From the NCBI RefSeq assembly GCF_003265705.1, contig NW_020312902.1:12346659-12410658 (forward strand): DNA of 64,000 bases, given 5' to 3'. Within the stretch, counting starts at the first letter, position 1. The number at the start of each line of letters is the position of its first letter. Origin of the DNA: Callorhinus ursinus (Eukaryota > Chordata > Mammalia > Carnivora > Otariidae). The translations under genes and the position numbers were made by a program. This document shows, piece by piece, positions 59,501 to 64,000 of this stretch. Under the pieces are notes generated by a model, which was given only the letters and a program-made list of their open reading frames with translations, did not search any database and was not told the origin of the DNA.

Positions 59501-60110
59501 ATATATCTATTTACATTTAAAGTAATTATTGATAGGTATAGACTTATTGTCATTTTGTTAATTGTTTTCCATTTATTCCATAAATCTTTTATTCCTTCTC
59601 TTGCTCTCTTCCTTTCTGATTTGATAGTTTTCTATAGTGGTATATTTGATTTCTCTTTCTCTTTTATGCGTCTACTATAGGCTTTTCCTTTGTGGTTAGC
59701 ATGGAGGTTATATAAAACACATAATAGTCTGTTTTAAGTGTATGATAACTTCAAACACACATAAAAGCTCTACATTTTTATACTCCCTCCCCCACATTTT
59801 GTTTTTGATGTCACAATTTTCATCTTTTTACAATATTTGTTGTATCTTTTAACAAATCATTGTAGTTATTAATATTTTTGTCATTAACCTTTCTGTTAGA
59901 GTAAAAAGTGATTCATTCTCCACCATTACAATCTTAAAAGTATTCTGAATTTATAGATTTCTTTTCCAGTGATATTTTACATTTTGGTAAGATTTTCTAT
60001 AGCTAATTAGCCTTCTTTCATTTCATCTTAAACTCCCTTTAACATTTCTTGTGAGGATGGTCTAGTGGTAAGGAACTCCTTCAACATCTTCCACTTTGTA
60101 ATATGTGCTT
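56576..60110 (-). pseudogene. Old L1 ORF2, long antisense run, interrupted by a nested L1
   Basis: A continuous L1 ORF2 order is read in reverse: ttctgggttctcaattttgt, caataccataccgttttgac, gtagaatt-like blocks, then after the nested copy tattacatcatctgcaaata (reverse-transcriptase core), aatcccacttgctcatggtg, tttaaatgtcgggtagaagt, tgtgacctaacatgtgaact, agaatgtgtgttctgctagt, ttttgtctgatacaaatata and tttacatttaaagtaattat. ORF2 ends near 59,560. The remainder to 60,110 is the inter-ORF or ORF1-side part. All frames have stops. Confidence 0.7.
57208..57518 (-). mobile_element. Nested carnivore L1 3' end (older, single-module type)
   Basis: The T-run, aatttttt-like tail, tcagaggtagaattcagtga, cacccagtgctcattacttc, caccctccagcaaccctata and atatgaatgaaatcatatag are the reversed 3' end and 3'UTR of older carnivore L1s. 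It is bounded by a perfect 13-bp duplication agtcctacagttt (57,195-57,207 and 57,519-57,531). Confidence 0.9.
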
Positions 60111-60114
60111 TAGT

Positions 60115-61235
60115 ACTCTCCATGTCTGTTTTTGGCTGGATGGCTCACACTTTTTGGCACTGAATAATACTCCATTGTCTACATGTAGTTGATTTGTCCA
60201 TTCACCTGCTGAAGGTACATTTTAGCTTCTTCAGTGTTTGGCCAATTATGAATAAGCCTGTTATAAATACCCATGTGCAGGTGTGTATCTGTATATATAA
60301 GTTTTCTATTCCTTTGGATGAATACCAAGGAACAATTGCTGGATCATACGCTTGAATGTGTTGAGTTTTGTAAGAAACTGCCAAATTGCCTTCCAACATG
60401 GCTGTACCATTTTGCATTCCCACAGCAATGTGTGCGTGTTACTACTGTTCTACATTTTTGACAACATTGGCTATTCTAATAGATGTGTAGTTGTATCTCA
60501 TTGTTTTGCTTTGTACTTCCCTGATGATATACAATGTGGAACATCTTTTCATATGCTTATTTGTCATTTGTATATCTTTTTGTGTCAAAGCTTTTGGCCC
60601 ATTTTCAAGTTGGGTTATTGAGTTTTAAGAGGTCTTTGCATATTGTGGATAATAGTCCTTTAGCAGATATATTTCTTTCAGTGTGTTTTCTAATTCTATT
60701 GATCTGCTTTTCACAGAGCAGAAATTTTCAATTTCAATTCACTCCAGTTTAACAACTATTTCTTTCATGGATTGTATCTTTGCTGTTGTACTTAAAAAGG
60801 CATTGCCATACCCAAGACATGTAGGCTTTCTCCTAGGTTTATCTTCTAGGAATTTTAGAGTTTTTTTTTTAATTTTTTATTTACGTCCATGATCCATTTT
60901 GAGTTAACTTTTGTGATGGGTATAAAGTCTGTGTCTAGATTTAGATTTTGTTTTGTTTTTTTTCATTTTGTCTTTTTTTTTTTTTTTTTTTTTTGCATGT
61001 GGATGTCTAGTGTCATTTGTTGAAGAGACCATCTTTGTTCCAATGCATGGCTTTTGCTTCTTTGTCAAAGGTGAATTGACTATATTTATTGGAGTATATT
61101 TCTATGCTCTATTCTGTTCCACTGATCTATTCTTTCACATACTGCATTGTGCTGGTTACTGTAGCTTTTCAGTAAGTCTTGAAGTCATGTAGAATAATTC
61201 CTTGAACATTGTTCTTTTGTTTTTTTAATAATACA
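60115..61235 (-). pseudogene. Old L1 ORF2 3' half, another copy
   Basis: Reverse-strand landmarks: gaataatactccattgtcta, tttgtccattcacctgctga, gaacaattgctggatcatac, ctgccaaattgccttccaac, attctaatagatgtgtagtt, ttttggcccattttcaagtt and gttgaagagaccatctttgt. This is a separate copy, since the same region of ORF2 also occurs at 49,950-51,390. A T-run lies at about 60,973-60,994. Confidence 0.7.
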
Positions 61236-62369
61236 TGGCTAAATGTATTGCATCTGAACTGGAAATTTAAGAAAACTCTTTGTAATATTACAATTAGATG
61301 TGTTCCTTCAAATACAGTTTACTCAATCTAAAGCCTCCTGGAAGTCATATTGAAATGTTTGTCAAGGGCCATGCTAAATAAAGTTGGTATTTAGTGTGAT
61401 TTTGTTTCTTCAAGTGTGTACACTTCTGAGTGCAACTTTTTATGCGTGTCCAATCCTGTTTTGAATTTTACATTAGCTCTAACTTCTATCTGAGCTGAAG
61501 ATTTCTATTTTCCGATGCAGTGAATACTTACACCTTAAGCTGGCCTCAAAACAAGTTCCTTGTTGTAACATATTGCAAATCAAATTCAGCCTGGCATTTA
61601 ATCAGTTTGTTTAATTTTAGGAATGTGTATGTGATCTTTCTGATGATACTTCAAAATCTTCCTTTTTCCCCTTTAAAAAAAATCATTAGGACAGAGACAG
61701 TCTTTTTTCTTACTAAAAAGAAAGGTTAGAAGGTTAGAAATGAGGGATGAGACATTCAAACCAGCTGATTATAGATATTCCCAAACTTGAGCTTTTCTAT
61801 AGTTACCTCTTAGGTTCATTAACAAGAGCCAAATTGAAGTATGAGTAGATGAATAGAATTCTAAGAAAATAGTACTGCTGCCATGTTAATATTTATATTA
61901 CTTCATACACAGAAAACACAGTTATTGAGGTATGGAAATTATTAAATGGACAGTTCATCTAGTTTTGTCTCATTTACCCATCACAAAAATAGTAATTAAT
62001 TATTATCATCTAAGAAAGTTGACAAGTCTCATAACTGGTGACCCAGAGCTGAGATTCAAATTCAGGTTCTCTAAGTAACATGCACACACACATGCACATT
62101 CACACAAACATGTGCTCCTGTTCTTAACCATTGTCCTCTCTTGCATCATAATTATTATCCAGTGCCAAATGCTTATTTTGTGATGGTGGAATGCAGGAGG
62201 ATAATATTTAACATACATTATTTACCATGTGGCAGAATTAAAATGACTTTAGATAAAAGTAATATTCAGTATTTTCTCTGTCAGTAGCACCACTCTTCTC
62301 CCTGTCAAGTATTATGTGTATTATCATTCACATGTATAATAATTTTTTCAGTTTAAGGCATAGAGATTT
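61236..62369. other. Unassigned AT-rich sequence
   Basis: No gene or confident repeat. A short (CA)-rich patch lies at 62,082-62,108. Confidence 0.45.
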
Positions 62370-62849
62370 GTGATACAATTTAAAATTTTTTTACTATATT
62401 CTAAATTTGTTTTGAAATATTCAATACATATATAGGAACATATTTATAAGATATGAAGGATAATCAAATGGCCACATGTGTATTCACCACAACTTAAAAA
62501 CCAGAACACTATTGATGCATTGTGTCTCTCCCTGATCATATTCTTCCTCCCCTTCCCACAGGGATAACCACATTTTAAGCATGTGATTATCATTCTCTTA
62601 CTTAAAAACAGTTATACAGACAAGTATTCCCATATGAAATATATTGGTGTTTATTGCTTCTGAACTTTGTATAAATGCTGTTAGACTGGGTGTGTTCTAT
62701 TATGACTTAATTTTATCATTGTTGACACAATTTATTCATGTTGATGCAAGTAGCTGTATACTTCCTTTATTCCCAAAGCTTTATTAAAATATACTTAAAG
62801 TTTATTACACATTCTCCTTTCACTGGAAATTTGGTTTCCAGATTTTGCT
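62370..62849 (-). mobile_element. Ancient L1 (L1ME-like) 3' fragment
   Basis: The blocks gtattcaccacaacttaaaa, ccagaacactattgatgcat, gggataaccacattttaagc, ttattcatgttgatgcaagt and agctgtatacttcctttatt fit an old L1 3' region in reverse. Non-coding. Confidence 0.5.
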
Positions 62850-63027
62850 TTTCTTTTATTAGTTTTTATTTAGTGATTCATCATTTAACATAAAACACCC
62901 AGTGCTCATCATAACAAGTGCCATCCTTAATGGCCATCACCCATCTAGCCCATCCCCCAACCACCTCCCTCCATCATCCCGCAGTTTGTTCTCTATAGTT
63001 AAGAGTCTCTTATGGTTTGCTTCTCTT
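62850..63027 (-). mobile_element. Older carnivore L1 3'UTR fragment
   Basis: gtgattcatcatttaacata, aaacacccagtgctcatcat, ccatccttaatggccatcac and agttaagagtctcttatggt match the 3'UTR module seen at 57,208-57,518. It is followed directly by the T-run of L1-C, which probably inserted into it. Confidence 0.65.
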
Positions 63028-64000
63028 TTTTAATTTTTTATTGTTATGTTAATCACCATACATTACATCATTAGTTTTTGATGTAGTGTTCCATGATTCA
63101 TTGTTTGTGCATAACACCCAGTGCTCCACGCAGAACGTGCCCTCTTTAATACCCATCACCAGGCTAACACATCCCCCCACCACCCTCCCCTCTAGAAACC
63201 TCAGTTTGTTTTTCAGAGTCCATCTTCTCTCATGGTTTGTCTCCCCCTCCGATTTACTCCCCTTCATTCTTCCCCTCCTGCTATCTTTTTTTTTCTTAAC
63301 ATCTATTGCATTATTTGTTTCAGAGGTACATATATGTGATTCAACAGTCTTGCAAAATTCACAGCGCTCAACATAGCACATACCCTCCCCAGTGTCTATC
63401 ATCCAGGCACCCCATCCCGCCACCCCCCTACCACTCCACCAACCCTCAGTTTGTTTCCTGAGATTAAGAATTCCTCATATTAGTGAGGTCATATGATACA
63501 TGTCTTTCTCTGATTGACTTATTTCACTCAGCATAACACCGTCCAGTTCCATCCACGTCATTGCAAATGGCAAGATCTCATTCCTTTTGATGGCTGCATA
63601 ATATGCCATTGTGTATATATACCACCTTCTCTTTATCCATTCATCTGTCGACAGACATCTTGGCTCTTTCCACAGTTTGGCTATTGTGGACATTCCTGCT
63701 ATAAACATTGGGGTGCATGTACCTCTTCAGATCCCTACATTCGTATCTTTGTGGTAAATACCCAGTAGTGCAATTGCTGGATCGTATGGTAGCTCTATTT
63801 TCAACAGTTTGAGGAACCTCCATACTGTTTTCCAGAGTGGTTGCACTAGCTTGCATTCCCACCAACAGGGAAGGAGGGTTCCCCTTTCTCCGCATCCCCG
63901 CCAGTATCTGTCATTTCCTGACTTAATTTTAGCCATTCTGACTGGTGTGAGGGGGTATCTCATTGAGGTTTTGATTTAGATTTCCCTGATGCCGAGCGAT
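63028..64000 (-). mobile_element. L1-C: 3' end of a young L1, cut by the window edge
   Basis: The 3'UTR at 63,028-63,474 has the same two-module plan as L1-A and L1-B (gattcattgtttgtgcataa, then gattcaacagtcttgcaaaa). The ORF2 C-terminus follows from 63,475 to the end of the window. How complete the element is beyond 64,000 is unknown. Confidence 0.93.
63475..64000 (-). pseudogene. L1-C ORF2 C-terminal part, damaged
   Basis: The ORF2 stop is at 63,475, ending in the block YHMTSLI as in L1-A. The frame is open to 63,708, and continues in other frames at 63,641-63,895 and 63,727-63,963, so there is at least one frameshift. In the C-terminal knuckle, where L1-A and L1-B have C-x3-C-x7-H-x4-C, this copy reads [18 protein letters not shown]: the first Cys is Tyr and the His is Pro. 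Reverse-transcriptase and endonuclease parts lie outside the window. Confidence 0.85.

Overview
This is a stretch of mammalian nuclear DNA, almost certainly from a carnivore (order Carnivora, more likely dog-like than cat-like). The evidence is six copies of the tRNA-derived carnivore SINE (SINEC/Can-SINE) and three copies of a carnivore-type L1 LINE, among much older pan-mammalian repeats (MIR, L2, MaLR and ERVL elements, hAT and Tigger DNA transposons, ancient L1s). I found no functional host protein-coding exon, rRNA, tRNA or CRISPR array. The many short open frames are chance frames or remains of repeats. Roughly half of the window is L1-derived, so a gene-poor intergenic or intronic region is the best reading (inference).

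Layout. 1-11.2 kb is AT-rich, mostly unrecognised sequence with isolated old repeats: MIR at 0.6 kb, a MaLR-type LTR at 1.6 kb, a hAT element at 4.1 kb, L2 at 5.7 kb, an L1 tail at 6.3 kb, a SINEC at 7.8 kb and an L1 tail fragment at 9.1 kb. 11.2-14.66 kb is a mosaic of ancient L1 pieces in both orientations, with a SINEC and an inverted repeat. 14,663-21,695 is a nearly complete L1 on the minus strand (here L1-A): 5'UTR, ORF1, ORF2 and 3'UTR, broken by a nonsense codon and frameshifts. 21.7-35.15 kb is mostly unassigned, with MIRs, a SINEC, a second hAT copy and a Tigger-type element. 35,171-42,070 is a second nearly complete L1 on the plus strand (L1-B), bounded by an imperfect 17-bp target duplication and interrupted by a 100-N assembly gap. 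42.9-45.8 kb looks like an ancient ERVL-class provirus fragment read on the minus strand. 46-48.2 kb has an old L1 piece with two SINECs. 48.2-61.2 kb is a layered graveyard of minus-strand L1s nested inside each other, with several readable target-site duplications. 62.4-64 kb has further L1 tails and the 3' end of a third young L1 (L1-C), which runs off the window.

Nothing here forms an operon or a host pathway. The biology is that of retrotransposition: L1 supplies ORF1p (RNA-binding chaperone) and ORF2p (endonuclease and reverse transcriptase), which also mobilise SINECs in trans. Points worth a second look are structural: loss of the ORF1 stop in L1-A, which joins the ORF1 and ORF2 frames; antisense and sense open frames shared by the 5'UTRs of L1-A and L1-B, with a conserved antisense GTAAGT; duplicated modules in the 5' and 3'UTRs; a 7-kb inverted L1 pair; a possible short 3' transduction; a twin-primed L1; and a young-looking inverted repeat inside much older L1 sequence. 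I did not find convincing evidence for an entirely new biological system.
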